This document shows, piece after piece, positions 7,342 to 17,130 of a stretch of 64,000 nt of DNA (position 1 is its first letter; each line of letters opens with the position of its first letter). The notes beneath the pieces were generated by a model. It was not told where the DNA came from and made no database searches. It worked only from the letters and a program-made list of their open reading frames with translations. This DNA comes from Bacteroidota bacterium. GTDB lineage: Bacteria; Bacteroidota; Bacteroidia; Bacteroidales; Dysgonomonadaceae. Location of the stretch: NCBI GenBank assembly GCA_023622765.1, contig JAMNYO010000034.1, positions 38,600-102,599 of the forward strand, given 5' to 3'. The translations under genes and the position numbers were made by a program.

Positions 7342-8916
7342 CTAAAACTCGGAGTTAAAATGGAAGCGGATGTTTTTGAAATCCTGTTGCGCCATCATCA
7401 AGATGTAGTTCGACTCCGCGAGGAAAACATCCCTACCCTCTTTGTCGAGCGCCATGTACTGGTGCTTTCGCTGCTTGAACTCAGCCAGTTGCGCCTCATC
7501 GTCGCTCTCGATCCAGCAAGCTTTATAAAGGTTGATAGGCTCCCAGCGACACTGCGCCCCGTACTCGTGCAGCAACCGGTACTCGATCACCTCGAATTGA
7601 AGCTGCCCTACCGTCCCGATTACCTTCCTCCCGTTAAACTGGTTGGTAAACAACTGGGCAACCCCCTCGTCCATTAGTTGCTCTACCCCCTTGTGCAACT
7701 GCTTCGCCTTCATGGGATCGGCATTCTCGATGTACTTGAACATCTCGGGCGAGAAGCTGGGCAACCCCTTGAAGTGCAACAACTCGCCCGAGGTGAGCGT
7801 GTCGCCAATCTTGAAGTTGCCGTTATCGGGCAACCCCACGATATCGCCCGCGAACGCCTCGTCAAGGATCTCTTTTTTCTGCGCCATGAAAGCGGTCGGC
7901 GACGAGAACCTCATGGTACGGTCAAGCCGCGCATGCCGGTAGTTCACGTTCCGCTCAAACTTGCCGGAGCAGACCTTCAGGAAGGCGATGCGGGAGCGGT
8001 GATTGGGATCCATATTCGCGTGAATCTTGAAAACGAAGCCGGTGAACTCCTCCTCGTAAGGGTCTACGGTGCGCTCGATGGCCTGCACGGGGCGGGGCGA
8101 AGGGGCAATCTCGATGAAGCAGTCCAGTAACTCCTTTACCCCGAAATTGTTCAACGCGGAGCCGAAGAAGACCGGCGCCAACCTGCCCGCGAGGTACTCC
8201 TCGCGATCGAACGCGGGGTACACCCCGGTAATCAACTCCAAGTCGTCGCGTAGCCTTTTGGCTAACGCCCCGCCAATATGCTGCTCCAGCTCCGGCCCGT
8301 TCACGTCCAGCCGAATCGACTCGGTAACCCGCTGCTTGCTAGGCTGATAAAGGTCGAGGCGATCACGGTAAAGGTTGTACACCCCCTTGAATCGTTCCCC
8401 CATATCGATGGGCCAGCTCAACGGGCGAACGGTAATCTTCAACTCCTCCTCCAGCTCATCGAGGATTTCAAACGGATCGCGCCCCTCGCGGTCCAGCTTG
8501 TTCACGAATATCATTACCGGGGTGTGGCGCATCCTGCAAACCTCCATCAGCTTGCGGGTTTGAGTCTCCACTCCTTTCGCCACGTCTACCACCACGATCA
8601 CGCTATCCACCGCCGTGAGGGTACGGTAGGTATCCTCGGCGAAATCTTGGTGACCGGGCGTATCCAATATATTTATCTTATGGTCGTTGTACTCGAACCC
8701 CATGACTGAAGTAGCGACCGAGATACCGCGCTGTTTCTCTATCTCCATCCAGTCAGACGTGGCCGTCTTCCTGATCTTGTTCGACTTAACAGCTCCCGCC
8801 ACGTGAATGGCGCCACCAAAGAGCAGCAGCTTCTCGGTGAGCGTGGTTTTTCCCGCGTCGGGGTGGCTGATCACGGCGAACGTACGTCGCCGCCGAATCT
8901 CTTCTTTTTCTGTCAT
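7342..8916 (-). CDS. prfC: Peptide chain release factor 3
   Basis: A 524-residue translational GTPase, normal length for RF3, which recycles RF1/RF2 from the ribosome after termination. G1 is SHPDAGKTT (about 17-25), followed by the RF3 insert [21 protein letters not shown] and the switch stretch [12 protein letters not shown]3 is DTPGHQDF and G4 is NKLDRE. The C-terminal RF3-specific domain contains [15 protein letters not shown]. It lies 140 bp downstream of the rmlD-like gene on the same strand and may share its transcript. Confidence 0.95.
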   Translation of the reverse strand: MTEKEEIRRRRTFAVISHPDAGKTTLTEKLLLFGGAIHVAGAVKSNKIRKTATSDWMEIEKQRGISVATSVMGFEYNDHKINILDTPGHQDFAEDTYRTLTAVDSVIVVVDVAKGVETQTRKLMEVCRMRHTPVMIFVNKLDREGRDPFEILDELEEELKITVRPLSWPIDMGERFKGVYNLYRDRLDLYQPSKQRVTESIRLDVNGPELEQHIGGALAKRLRDDLELITGVYPAFDREEYLAGRLAPVFFGSALNNFGVKELLDCFIEIAPSPRPVQAIERTVDPYEEEFTGFVFKIHANMDPNHRSRIAFLKVCSGKFERNVNYRHARLDRTMRFSSPTAFMAQKKEILDEAFAGDIVGLPDNGNFKIGDTLTSGELLHFKGLPSFSPEMFKYIENADPMKAKQLHKGVEQLMDEGVAQLFTNQFNGRKVIGTVGQLQFEVIEYRLLHEYGAQCRWEPINLYKACWIESDDEAQLAEFKQRKHQYMALDKEGRDVFLAESNYILMMAQQDFKNIRFHFNSEF

Positions 8917-9056
8917 CTATTTCTATTCTTCTCTTCCTTGTAATCCCTCGTGTTTTCGTTTCTCTCGTTTCTTCTATCCCTAATATTTCTTTCATCACGC
9001 GATACTTGCCTTTGCAAAACTCCAAGGCTCCCCTTCTTCCACTCTTTATGCTTCTA

Positions 9057-10025
9057 TCATGTCCCGCACCTTTTAATCGCTTGAATACAGCGCTCAATGG
9101 CATCTTCCCAGGTCGGGATAACCACGTTGAATACTGACCGGATCTTGGCGTGATCCAACACGCTATACGCGGGGCGCACAGCGGCGGCACCGTACTCTTC
9201 CGATGAAACGGGCAACAGTTCGCACCCCGCCATGCCGGCCAGCCGCTGGATCGCTCGGGCAAAGTCGAACCAAGTGATCGCCCCCACGTTCGTGAAATGA
9301 TACAGTCCCGTTTTCCACGCCTGCTCCTCCTCCGCACGTTGAAGGATGTAGAGGATCATCTCCGCCAGGTCAACCGCGTAGGTGGGGCTACCCGTTTGGT
9401 CGTTCACCACGGTGAGTCTCTCCCGCTCCCCCATCAGCCGGATCATCGTCTTCACGAAGTTGCTGCCATATTCTGAAAAGAGCCAAGCGGTACGCAGGAT
9501 GATCCAGTCGCCCCCCACCGCTTGCAGGGCCTCCTCCCCTTTCAGCTTCGATTCACCGTAAACCGACAGCGGTCCCGGCTTCATCGCCTCCGTGTAGGGA
9601 ACGTCAGAACGGCCGTCGAACACGAAGTCGGTCGACACGTGAATCAACTTCACCGCATGCTCCCTGGCCACCAGCGCCAGGTTTCGAACCGCCCCCTCGT
9701 TCACGGCAAACGCGCGCTCAGGTTCCGCCTCGGCCTTATCTACCGCCGTGTAAGCCGCCCCGTTCACGATGTACTGAATATGATGACGGGTCACGTAGTC
9801 ATCGACCTGATCGATATCGGTAATATCCAAGCTATCCACGTCCGTGAGAAAAAAGCGGAAGGGGAGGTTCACCTGCTCGCTCGCGCTCTTCAACGCGCAC
9901 CCCAACTGACCATACGCGCCGGTTACCAGCACGTTCTTCTGCACCAGCCCGTAAAAAACCGGTTGGCGGAAAGTAACCTGATCCGTCCCTCCCAGATGCT
10001 TAGTCGTACCCGTGAAAATAGCCAT
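9057..10025 (-). CDS. rfbD: dTDP-4-dehydrorhamnose reductase-like enzyme
   Basis: A 322-residue extended short-chain dehydrogenase of the RmlD type, which reduces dTDP-4-keto-L-rhamnose to dTDP-L-rhamnose for surface polysaccharide. The Rossmann motif VTGAYGQLG is near residue 34, the NGAAYTAVDKAE stretch and catalytic YGESK (YxxxK) follow, and NDQTGSPTYAVDLAEMI is typical of RmlD. The ATG at 10023-10025 gives about 30 residues before the Rossmann fold; a GTG near residue 28 would give the conventional N-terminus, so the start is uncertain. The other rml genes (rmlA, rmlB, rmlC) are not in the window. Confidence 0.85.
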   Translation of the reverse strand: MAIFTGTTKHLGGTDQVTFRQPVFYGLVQKNVLVTGAYGQLGCALKSASEQVNLPFRFFLTDVDSLDITDIDQVDDYVTRHHIQYIVNGAAYTAVDKAEAEPERAFAVNEGAVRNLALVAREHAVKLIHVSTDFVFDGRSDVPYTEAMKPGPLSVYGESKLKGEEALQAVGGDWIILRTAWLFSEYGSNFVKTMIRLMGERERLTVVNDQTGSPTYAVDLAEMILYILQRAEEEQAWKTGLYHFTNVGAITWFDFARAIQRLAGMAGCELLPVSSEEYGAAAVRPAYSVLDHAKIRSVFNVVIPTWEDAIERCIQAIKRCGT

Positions 10026-10268
10026 ACCCTGTTATTATTGAACGGTGTTATATTTCTCAGAGAGCAGCCTCCGCGATATCGTGTCGCGTAGGTCGTACTG
10101 ACAAAATAGTGTAATTTCGCGACAAAAATACAACATTATACCCAAGAACCCTGCCATCGGAATGAAGAATTTTCCCTTACCGATGGTGCGATACCACGAC
10201 TTTCCCACCGCATTTGCCCCCACTTTACACTTTTTTCGGCTATTTTTGTAACCATAAAAGGCAAAAAG

Positions 10269-11051
10269 ATGGTTACACTACATATCATCGAGTCGGGTTA
10301 CTTCCTTGGCGATGGCGGGGTGATGTTTGGCTCGATTCCCAAAAGGTACTGGTCGACCAAGTACAAGGTCGACGATAACAACATGTGCGTGATGGCGCTC
10401 CGCTGTCTCTTTATCGACACCGGTGAGCGGCGGATCCTCGTGGACGCGGGGATAGGCAACAAGCACGACCAGAGGTTAACGTTTTACCAACCCTACTCCC
10501 AAAAAGATGTTGCAAAGGCCATCCTCGAAATAGGATACGCATCGGAAGAGGTGACCGACGTGATCTTGACGCACCTCCACTTTGACCACTGTGGCGGTAG
10601 CACCGTGTTCAACAAGGCGGGCAAGGCTATACCCACCTACCCCAACGCCACCTACTGGGTGAGCCAGAATCAGTGGGAGAACTACCGGAATCCCATGCTC
10701 TTCGAAAAAGGGTCATTCTTCGCCGATAACATCGAACCTATCCGCGAAGCGGGGCAGCTGCAACTCGTGCGGGAAAATACCCGGATCGATGAACATATCC
10801 GTCTGGAGCTATACGATGGTCACTCGCCCGGGCAGATCGCGGTACTCATTGACACCCCTCAAGGCAACTACGCATTCCCGGGCGACGTGGTGCCCACCTC
10901 GCTCAACCTGTCGTTAAGCTGGGTTTCGGCCTACGATAATAACGCCGCCCTCGCCATGGAAGAGAAGAAACGGTTTCTGGACAAGGCAAAAGCCGATCGG
11001 CGAACGCTGATCTTCTGCCACGACGCGTACACGGTCTCGGCGAAACTGTAA
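10269..11051 (+). CDS. Metallo-beta-lactamase-fold hydrolase
   Basis: A 260-residue protein with the zinc-binding signature THLHFDHCGG (HxHxDH), a downstream GHSPGQIAVLID that supplies the next histidine, FPGDVVPTS with the bridging aspartate, and a C-terminal CHDA histidine. The layout resembles the N-acyl-homoserine-lactone lactonase-like and related MBL hydrolases. The substrate cannot be named from sequence. There is no signal peptide, so it is probably cytoplasmic. It starts 18-20 nt after a TATTTTTG -7-like element (10241-10248), whose nearest TTG is 24 bp upstream and so weak. Confidence 0.8.
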   Translation: MVTLHIIESGYFLGDGGVMFGSIPKRYWSTKYKVDDNNMCVMALRCLFIDTGERRILVDAGIGNKHDQRLTFYQPYSQKDVAKAILEIGYASEEVTDVILTHLHFDHCGGSTVFNKAGKAIPTYPNATYWVSQNQWENYRNPMLFEKGSFFADNIEPIREAGQLQLVRENTRIDEHIRLELYDGHSPGQIAVLIDTPQGNYAFPGDVVPTSLNLSLSWVSAYDNNAALAMEEKKRFLDKAKADRRTLIFCHDAYTVSAKL

Positions 11052-11101
11052 AACAATAAGGGTGCCCGGTAAAAACACCCCTAACTGCTGCGCTCGCCAT
11101 A

Positions 11102-12175
11102 GTGAACACGTCTGCGCAATCCTTTGACTCACTGCAAGCAGAAAAAGACTCGCTCAGGATAATGGAGGAGCACTTACATCAACAGGTGAAGTCGCTGGAA
11201 CAGACAATTAACGATTACCAACACAGGTTCGACCAGTTAGAGAAGCAGATTGACGACCTGATGTGGTTCCGTCGACTGGAAGATATAGCCTTTATCGATA
11301 AAGTGCGACTTACCGGCTCACCCCGCTGGAAGCCGAAAAGCGAAGACGACCGGTTCGCGGGAAATAAGCTGCAATTTTACGCCTATCTCTTTATCCCGAA
11401 AAAGGTTGAATGGAAAAAGAAACACCCGCTTATCGTGCTTCCTCACAGCGGTATACATGCCAACTTCTCCACCTACTACTACCATATAGTCAGGGAGTTC
11501 GTGGCGCAAGGGTACGTGGTGGTATCCGCGGAATACCGGGGCAGCACCGGGTATGGGGAAAAAACGTACGAGAACATCGATTACGGGGGGCGTGAGAATG
11601 ATGACGTGCTGGCTAGCCGCGACTACATGGTAAAGAACTACCCTATCGTCGACTCCACCCGAGTGGGGGTGGTTGGCTGGAGCCACGGTGGCATGATCGC
11701 GCTGATGCAGATCCTGTTACACGGCGACAAGTATCAATGCGCCTTTGCCGGTGTTCCGGTGAGCGATCTGGAGAATAGACTGGCGTCACACGACGAGAGT
11801 TATAGCGCCTACTTCACTGCCCCTTACCATATAGGCGAATCCATCGAGGAGAATCCGGAGGAGTACGCACGACGCTCACCCACCTCCTACGCGGCCAATT
11901 TAGATAAGCCGCTGCTCATCTATACCAATACCAACGATAACGACGTCTACGTGGAGGAGGTGGAGCTAATGATCAACACGCTCAAATAACATGACAAGGA
12001 GTTCGAGTACAAGATTTTCCAAGAAGCATCGGGGGGACACGGGTTCGACCGCATCGATACCAAAGAGGCTACCGACATCCGCTTCACGCTGCATAAATTT
12101 TTAGAGCGCTACCTGAAACCCCCGCATCCATTCAAGTCCGAAAAAGAGATGCGGAAAACGGCCTACGGGTTTTAA
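11102..12175 (+). pseudogene. S9-type (prolyl oligopeptidase-like) peptidase, inactivated by an in-frame stop
   Basis: The frame from the GTG at 11102 encodes 295 residues of an alpha/beta-hydrolase peptidase: SAEYRGSTGYG, nucleophile motif GWSHGG and acidic-residue region TNTNDNDV. A TAA at 11987-11989 then interrupts it. The same frame continues without further stops for 61 codons to the TAA at 12173-12175 and still encodes the family's ending, including GGHGFDRIDT with the catalytic histidine. The 5' end is also abnormal. Before the GTG the frame reads PLTAALAIVNTSAQ, the tail of a signal peptide, but no start codon precedes it. Two independent lesions point to a pseudogene. Sequencing error or readthrough could explain the stop but not the missing start. 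Confidence 0.75.
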
Positions 12176-12242
12176 ATCGGTTTTATCGAGTAAACATACC
12201 GTAACCGTACATATAAAGCAACCTGTAGATACATCCTTTATT

Positions 12243-13871
12243 ATGCGAAATATAACAGCTCTTTTAATTTCTTTGGTGGCACTATTACTCTCGTGTGGGT
12301 ACAACGATAAGGTGAAAGTGCAAATCAACTCGCCAACACTGCCCGTGTTGACCGGCAAAGAGTACAACCCCGTGCAAAAGATTACCCTAGTACGCGATAA
12401 CAGCATGGAGTACAACATAAAGAAGCTTGTCATATCCCTACAAGGCACCACCGATAGCGATGACATCGCGAAACTGTCGCTTTTCAAAGCCGATGAAGCG
12501 GGAAAGTTCGATACAACGGTAACTATAGGTGAAACGGTACCGAAAGGTAACATGGCAACATTCACCCATCGTTTCCCAATAAAGGAAGACACGCTTACCC
12601 TCTGGGTATCCGTCACGCTCAAAGAAAACATCGACCTCACGCACCGCGTAGGTATACAGTGCGAAAAGATGATCACCAACAAGGGGAAGCTACATATACC
12701 AAATAGTGAAAACGAACCCCTGCGTACAGGTGTAGCGCTCCGTCAACATGGTCAAGACGGGGTACATACCTCCCGCATACCGGGACTGGCCACCTCGAAG
12801 CAGGGAACGCTACTGGCGATTTACGATGCACGATACGAAAGCGCACGAGATTTACAGGGAGATATAGATATTGCCATGAATCGAAGTCTCGACGGGGGAC
12901 GCACTTGGGAACCCATGCAGGTGATACTCGACAGGAATGAATGGGGTGGCATGCCGGAAAAATACAACGGGGTGAGCGATGCCTGCATCCTGGTAGATGA
13001 GAAGAGCGGCGATATCTACGTGGCCGGACTCTGGATGCACGGCGTGCTTGATGGTGAAACCGGGAAATGGGTGGAAGGGTTGACCGCCGATAGTACCCGG
13101 TGGATTCACCAGTGGCAAGCGAAGGGATCACAACCCAGCTACGGTGTTAAAGAGACCTCGCAGTTCCTGATTACCAAAAGTAGCGATGACGGCCTCACCT
13201 GGAGTGAACCGGTGAACCTCACCCACCTCAAGAAGAGAGAGTGGTGGCTCTTCGCCCCGGCACCCGGGCAGGGCATTACCATGACAGACGGCACGTTGGT
13301 TTTACCCACCCAGGGCAGGGATGAAACAGGAGTGCCGTTTTCCAACATCACCTGGAACAAAGATGGTGGCAAGAGCTGGGTAACCAGTAATCCAGCCACG
13401 AAAAACACCACGGAGTGCGCGGTGGTCGAACTTGAGAATGGAGATTTAATGCTGAATATGCGGGATAACCGCAACCGGGGCAATGAAGAGGTGAACGGTC
13501 GTTCCGTGTTTGTCACCAGCGACCTGGGGCAAACCTGGACGGAACACCCCACGTCGCGCAAAGCCCTGGTAGAACCCACCTGCATGGCCAGCCTGCACAA
13601 ACATACCTATTATGATGAAGGTAAAGAAAAGTCGTTACTGCTCTTTGTCAACCCGGCATCTGCTTTCAGACGGAACAACATCACGCTAAAAGTGAGTTAC
13701 GATGATGGCAACACATGGCCTGAAGAACAATATATCCTGCTTGATGAATACAATGGGCGGGGATATTCATGTATCACATCGGTCAATGATTCTACCATCG
13801 GTATTCTCTACGAGAGTAGCCAGGCAGATTTGGTCTTCCAAACGGTCTCATTACAGGAGATACTGCCATAA
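12243..13871 (+). CDS. nanH: Exo-alpha-sialidase lipoprotein
   Basis: A 542-residue family GH33 sialidase that should release terminal sialic acid from glycoconjugates. The lipoprotein signal ends LLLSC (Cys18). Residues 25-155 form the beta-rich N-terminal domain usual in Bacteroidota sialidases. The catalytic six-bladed propeller follows, with RIPGL (178-182, first arginine), five Asp boxes (SLDGGRTW, SSDDGLTW, NKDGGKSW, TSDLGQTW, SYDDGNTW), an acidic TECA (390-393), NMRDNR, AFRRNN and GRGYS (506-510) with the nucleophile tyrosine. All expected catalytic elements are present. No sialic-acid uptake or catabolism genes flank it; its neighbours are a broken peptidase gene and a convergent esterase. 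Confidence 0.93.
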   Translation: MRNITALLISLVALLLSCGYNDKVKVQINSPTLPVLTGKEYNPVQKITLVRDNSMEYNIKKLVISLQGTTDSDDIAKLSLFKADEAGKFDTTVTIGETVPKGNMATFTHRFPIKEDTLTLWVSVTLKENIDLTHRVGIQCEKMITNKGKLHIPNSENEPLRTGVALRQHGQDGVHTSRIPGLATSKQGTLLAIYDARYESARDLQGDIDIAMNRSLDGGRTWEPMQVILDRNEWGGMPEKYNGVSDACILVDEKSGDIYVAGLWMHGVLDGETGKWVEGLTADSTRWIHQWQAKGSQPSYGVKETSQFLITKSSDDGLTWSEPVNLTHLKKREWWLFAPAPGQGITMTDGTLVLPTQGRDETGVPFSNITWNKDGGKSWVTSNPATKNTTECAVVELENGDLMLNMRDNRNRGNEEVNGRSVFVTSDLGQTWTEHPTSRKALVEPTCMASLHKHTYYDEGKEKSLLLFVNPASAFRRNNITLKVSYDDGNTWPEEQYILLDEYNGRGYSCITSVNDSTIGILYESSQADLVFQTVSLQEILP

Positions 13872-13908
13872 GGCTCACATCACGTTTCCGCGTAAAAGGT
13901 TTACGTGC

Positions 13909-15549
13909 CTAAACCTCCTTACGACTTTTTAATATGATTCCGCTTTCTGTCTTTACGGTAACATGCAAGTTTTTATTCAGCGCGTTGGTAAACCAACAAA
14001 CCTCTATCTCTCCGGTGTTTGATTGAGAAACAATGGCTCCACCTGCAATATCCCACTTAACTTCCCCTACCGATATCAACTCTTCCCAATCTAAAGCATA
14101 TATAGCACTATTTTTACCCGTTTTATGTTCTGTGATCCGGGGTTTGGTATCGGTCAGTCTTTCATATAGGTAATTTATGGTCGCATCATAGACTATTTGC
14201 ATGTTATTATTGGAGGTACCATCAACATTTACGTTCAGGTCATGTTTCACGTTGCTGAAAGCATGAAGTTTACAGGGTAAATTCACTTCTCGCATACGCT
14301 CTTCAATAGCTGCACTTCCGTATATTTTGATTAAACTACTTCCTAAACGATGGAGTAGATCTCCGGTGATAAACTCAAAAGGCATACCCGAGTGAAAGGG
14401 TACCACATCATCATCCGTTCCGTGAAACAAAAGCATATTCACGTTATCATCGTGATCTATCAACGCCAAATCAGTGATAGCTCCCGATAAACTAACCACC
14501 CCTTTTGTTTGGGTATTTAACGGGATAGGGCCCAAATCATCCCTGAAAAGATTAGCGCCCGTGGAGGAGTAAACCTCGTGTTGTTCCATGATTGCGGCTG
14601 TCAGCGCGGTTACTGCTCCCGCGCTATGTCCCATGTAAAACACCGAAGTAGTGTCAATTCCATAAAGATTAGCATTGTTGATCAAGAAGCGTGTGGCACT
14701 TCTGTAATCTTGCACGGCACGGTAAATGGTTCTTTCAACAAGGGCAGGCTCGAGAAAAGAAGCTCCCAACCTGTAATTGATGGAAGCTACCACGTAACCT
14801 CGCCCGGCTAAATTGTTTGCCAACATGGGTATAAAAGAGCTCTGCTTGTCGCCAAACAAAAAAGCACCACCATGTGCCATCACGATTAAAGGACGTTTTA
14901 CAATAACGTCGTTTCGCGGGTGATAGAGGTCTAATTTCAAATCGAGGGGTACTACATCCTTCTCAAGGATAGGGTTTTCTAATATTTCGGTTATTAGTTT
15001 ATTAAAGTCTGAAGTGGAGGTATATGGAGATGAAGGTCCGGTGTAAAACCCTTTCTGGTTATCGTAAATAATATCTTCTTGTATCGCGACTTGAACGTTT
15101 GGGAGAGAATGTAAATAGCGTGGGAAAATGTTTGTTTTTATGATAACACTCTTCCAAGGTGCTTCAATTTTTAATAACGGGTACGCCTTATTAGGCAAAT
15201 TACTATCCGGGAATGTTACCAATAGATCATCTCCCTTTGTTTTGAATAAAGCAATGGTACGGTTGTTTTTAACTGAAACCAAACAGCTTCCGTCAAAAGT
15301 AACGGCGATAGAGTCACAAGAGCTTCCCTTATCTGTAAAACAGTAAGCCGAAGAGGATGCACCTCCGCTTGACTTGTTCACTTGAAGGTAGAAAACTTCA
15401 GACGGGGTGTTAACGCGATATAAACCTTCCAAATCAACGTCAGCAATATCTGAAAGCTCAAGAATTTCGTCCTGGTTTTCGCATCCCGTTATAAAGATCG
15501 TGAAAACCAACAATATCGAAAAAGCAATGTTAAAGGGTAGTCTATTCAT
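13909..15549 (-). CDS. Alpha/beta-hydrolase (carboxylesterase-like) lipoprotein
   Basis: A 546-residue protein starting at the ATG at 15547-15549. The signal peptide ends FITGC, a lipobox. Residues about 30-150 are a domain of unknown function. The hydrolase domain follows, with the oxyanion motif AHGGAFLFGD, nucleophile elbow GHSAG, an aspartate in LLFHGTDDDVVPF and a histidine near FSNVKHDLN. The last 80 residues look like a small beta-sandwich (VKWDIAGGAIVSQSNTGEIEV), possibly a secretion or cell-attachment module. The substrate is not known; feruloyl or acetyl esterase activity is common in such enzymes. It is transcribed from its own promoter at 15632-15662. Confidence 0.82.
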   Translation of the reverse strand: MNRLPFNIAFSILLVFTIFITGCENQDEILELSDIADVDLEGLYRVNTPSEVFYLQVNKSSGGASSSAYCFTDKGSSCDSIAVTFDGSCLVSVKNNRTIALFKTKGDDLLVTFPDSNLPNKAYPLLKIEAPWKSVIIKTNIFPRYLHSLPNVQVAIQEDIIYDNQKGFYTGPSSPYTSTSDFNKLITEILENPILEKDVVPLDLKLDLYHPRNDVIVKRPLIVMAHGGAFLFGDKQSSFIPMLANNLAGRGYVVASINYRLGASFLEPALVERTIYRAVQDYRSATRFLINNANLYGIDTTSVFYMGHSAGAVTALTAAIMEQHEVYSSTGANLFRDDLGPIPLNTQTKGVVSLSGAITDLALIDHDDNVNMLLFHGTDDDVVPFHSGMPFEFITGDLLHRLGSSLIKIYGSAAIEERMREVNLPCKLHAFSNVKHDLNVNVDGTSNNNMQIVYDATINYLYERLTDTKPRITEHKTGKNSAIYALDWEELISVGEVKWDIAGGAIVSQSNTGEIEVCWFTNALNKNLHVTVKTESGIILKSRKEV

Positions 15550-15631
15550 CAATGTTTAGCTTTAAATGGTATTTTGACAGGCGCCCACCGATTCCGGTGA
15601 TAAGCACCCAACTGCTAAATAATCACTCTGG

Positions 15632-15662
15632 CAAAATTAGATGAAAATCTCCCAATTTCCAA
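15632..15662 (-). promoter_or_regulatory. Promoter of the esterase gene
   Basis: On the minus strand TTG (15660-15662) and TAATTTTG (15632-15639) are 20 bp apart, an exact fit to the Bacteroidota consensus. The predicted leader is about 75-80 nt long. Confidence 0.6.
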
Positions 15663-15758
15663 GCGTCTATAATAAAAATCGAAGGGTGTTGAGCCAAGTA
15701 GCAAGTACTTCAAATTAGGTAGGTTTGTTTGATGTTATACATCAATTGATGGGCATCT

Positions 15759-15801
15759 ATGCAAAAAGGGGTCAACTTAAACAGTTGAGCCCTTTTTGCA
15801 T
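15759..15801. terminator. Long inverted repeat, probable bidirectional terminator
   Basis: Arms of 19 bp (15759-15777 and 15783-15801) pair with one mismatch around a TAAAC loop. The stem has A5 on its left and T5 on its right, so either transcript would end its stem in a U-rich stretch. It lies downstream of the susC operon terminator and upstream of the esterase promoter. Confidence 0.6.
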
Positions 15802-15867
15802 GAGCCCGTACAGCGTATGGGATATTCCTACTCCCGGCTTGTAGTTAACCTTATATGTATGTTATCC

Positions 15868-15915
15868 TTCGCATAAAAAAAGAGCCGCCCCATTCTGAGA
15901 CAGCCCCTTTTTAGG
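15868..15915 (-). terminator. Terminator of the susC operon
   Basis: On the minus strand the transcript would read AAAAAGGGGCUG, a short loop, then CGGCUCUUUUUUU: a stem with one bulged G followed by a run of seven U. It begins about 22 nt after the stop codon of the thioredoxin-like gene, the last gene of the operon. Confidence 0.6.
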
Positions 15916-15936
15916 ATGAGCCTGTGTGGATGTACC

Positions 15937-17079
15937 TTATTTGGAGGTAACCTCCTTGAGCTTCTCGATGAGCTGTTCGCCCCTCAAGTTTTTAGCCAGT
16001 ATATTGCCTTCTTTATCCAGGAGCACGATAAAGGGAATACCCGAGAACTGGTAGAGCTTCATCACCTCTTTCCCGGCCTCAGGTGCCAGCACCTGATCCC
16101 ATGGCATTTTTTCCTCGTCCAGCGCCTTTAACCAGTCCGCTTCCTTACTGTCGATCGACACGTTAAAGAACGAAACCCCTTTACCCGAGAACTGCTCGTA
16201 CGCCTTCTTCATGTTGGGCATCTCTTTCCGACAGGGACCGCACCATGATGCCCAGAAGTCGATAACCAGGTAGTTGCCTTTAAAGTCTTGCGGGCCGATT
16301 GTTTTTTGCTTATCGGGTGTCGGGTAAGCGAACTCGGGTGCCGGTTGACCCAATGCCACCCGTTCGGTCTGCAGTTTCTTCTCTTCTCGTTCGGTCTTAA
16401 ACGCTACCAGGGGAGCGTAGTTGGGATCCTTCGCTTCAAGCTTGCCCAACACCTGCTCTACCAGCGGTTGATCATCGCTACTCCTCAACCCGGGCAGAAT
16501 AGTCAAGACACTGTTCCTGTCGGCGTAATGCTTCGCCAAAAAACGGGTGCGTGCCATCCTGTCTTCATTCAAAGCCCCGAAGAGGGAGGTAAACGCCTCT
16601 TGCCGCTTAAGCGGGTCTATATCTATCTTATGCAGGTTTTGAGAGATCGCGATCATCTGTTGGTAATAACGATAGTCGTCCCAATTTACAAGATTCATCA
16701 ACTCATTGTTGGGGCCACCATAGATATGCACGTAAGGCGGGTTTTTAATCTTCACCTTGGCGGTATCCATACCCCTAAAGTCGATCACCAGATCTTCATC
16801 CTCGGCCCAAAAGTTCACGGCTTGCCATTTTTGACAGTCGAGCGTGTACATGCCGGGCTCTTCAACGAGCAGTTGAATGCTATAGGTACCATCTTCATTC
16901 ACCTTGCAGGAGTCGACCACCACCTTGTCAAACTGGTCGCGCTTGATTACCTCGATATTGAACTGGTTATCGGGAAACTCCACCTTCCCCTGAATAGTAA
17001 TCGTCTGCTTCTGCTCAGAGGATGTACACATGCTCAAGAGCAGCATGCAGCCTAATAAAAAAATCATTTGCCTTTTCAT
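15937..17079 (-). CDS. TlpA-like thioredoxin-fold lipoprotein
   Basis: A 380-residue protein from the ATG at 17077-17079. It has a lipoprotein signal ending LLLSMC, an N-terminal beta-rich region (about 25-110) resembling the DUF4369 domain often fused to thioredoxins, a helical linker, and a C-terminal AhpC/TSA-thioredoxin domain with the redox motif WASWCGPC and a GIPFIVLLDKEG cis-proline region. It should act as an envelope thiol-disulphide reductase. It is the last gene of the susC operon, where such proteins are often found. Whether it services the operon's own proteins or an import substrate is unknown. Confidence 0.85.
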   Translation of the reverse strand: MKRQMIFLLGCMLLLSMCTSSEQKQTITIQGKVEFPDNQFNIEVIKRDQFDKVVVDSCKVNEDGTYSIQLLVEEPGMYTLDCQKWQAVNFWAEDEDLVIDFRGMDTAKVKIKNPPYVHIYGGPNNELMNLVNWDDYRYYQQMIAISQNLHKIDIDPLKRQEAFTSLFGALNEDRMARTRFLAKHYADRNSVLTILPGLRSSDDQPLVEQVLGKLEAKDPNYAPLVAFKTEREEKKLQTERVALGQPAPEFAYPTPDKQKTIGPQDFKGNYLVIDFWASWCGPCRKEMPNMKKAYEQFSGKGVSFFNVSIDSKEADWLKALDEEKMPWDQVLAPEAGKEVMKLYQFSGIPFIVLLDKEGNILAKNLRGEQLIEKLKEVTSK

Positions 17080-17130
17080 CACCTTTGTTTGTTGTTTTTT
17101 TGTTTGTTTGAACTATTGTTTGCTAACCCG

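Larger units (their letters stand above)
15550..15936. other. Intergenic region with a promoter and two hairpins
   Basis: This 387 bp gap separates the end of the susC operon from the esterase gene, both on the minus strand. It contains the esterase promoter (15632-15662), a small TTGATGT/ACATCAA hairpin (15729-15745), a long bidirectional-looking hairpin (15759-15801) and a terminator (15868-15915). I see no convincing coding frame in it. Confidence 0.7.

Noticed and set aside
10035-10223. 62-residue minus-strand frame before the rmlD-like gene
   Set aside because: No family, no ribosome-binding site, and it covers the promoter region.
12243-15549. Sialic acid utilisation locus
   Set aside because: Only the sialidase is supported. 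The esterase is convergent and has its own promoter, and no nan transport or catabolic genes are nearby.
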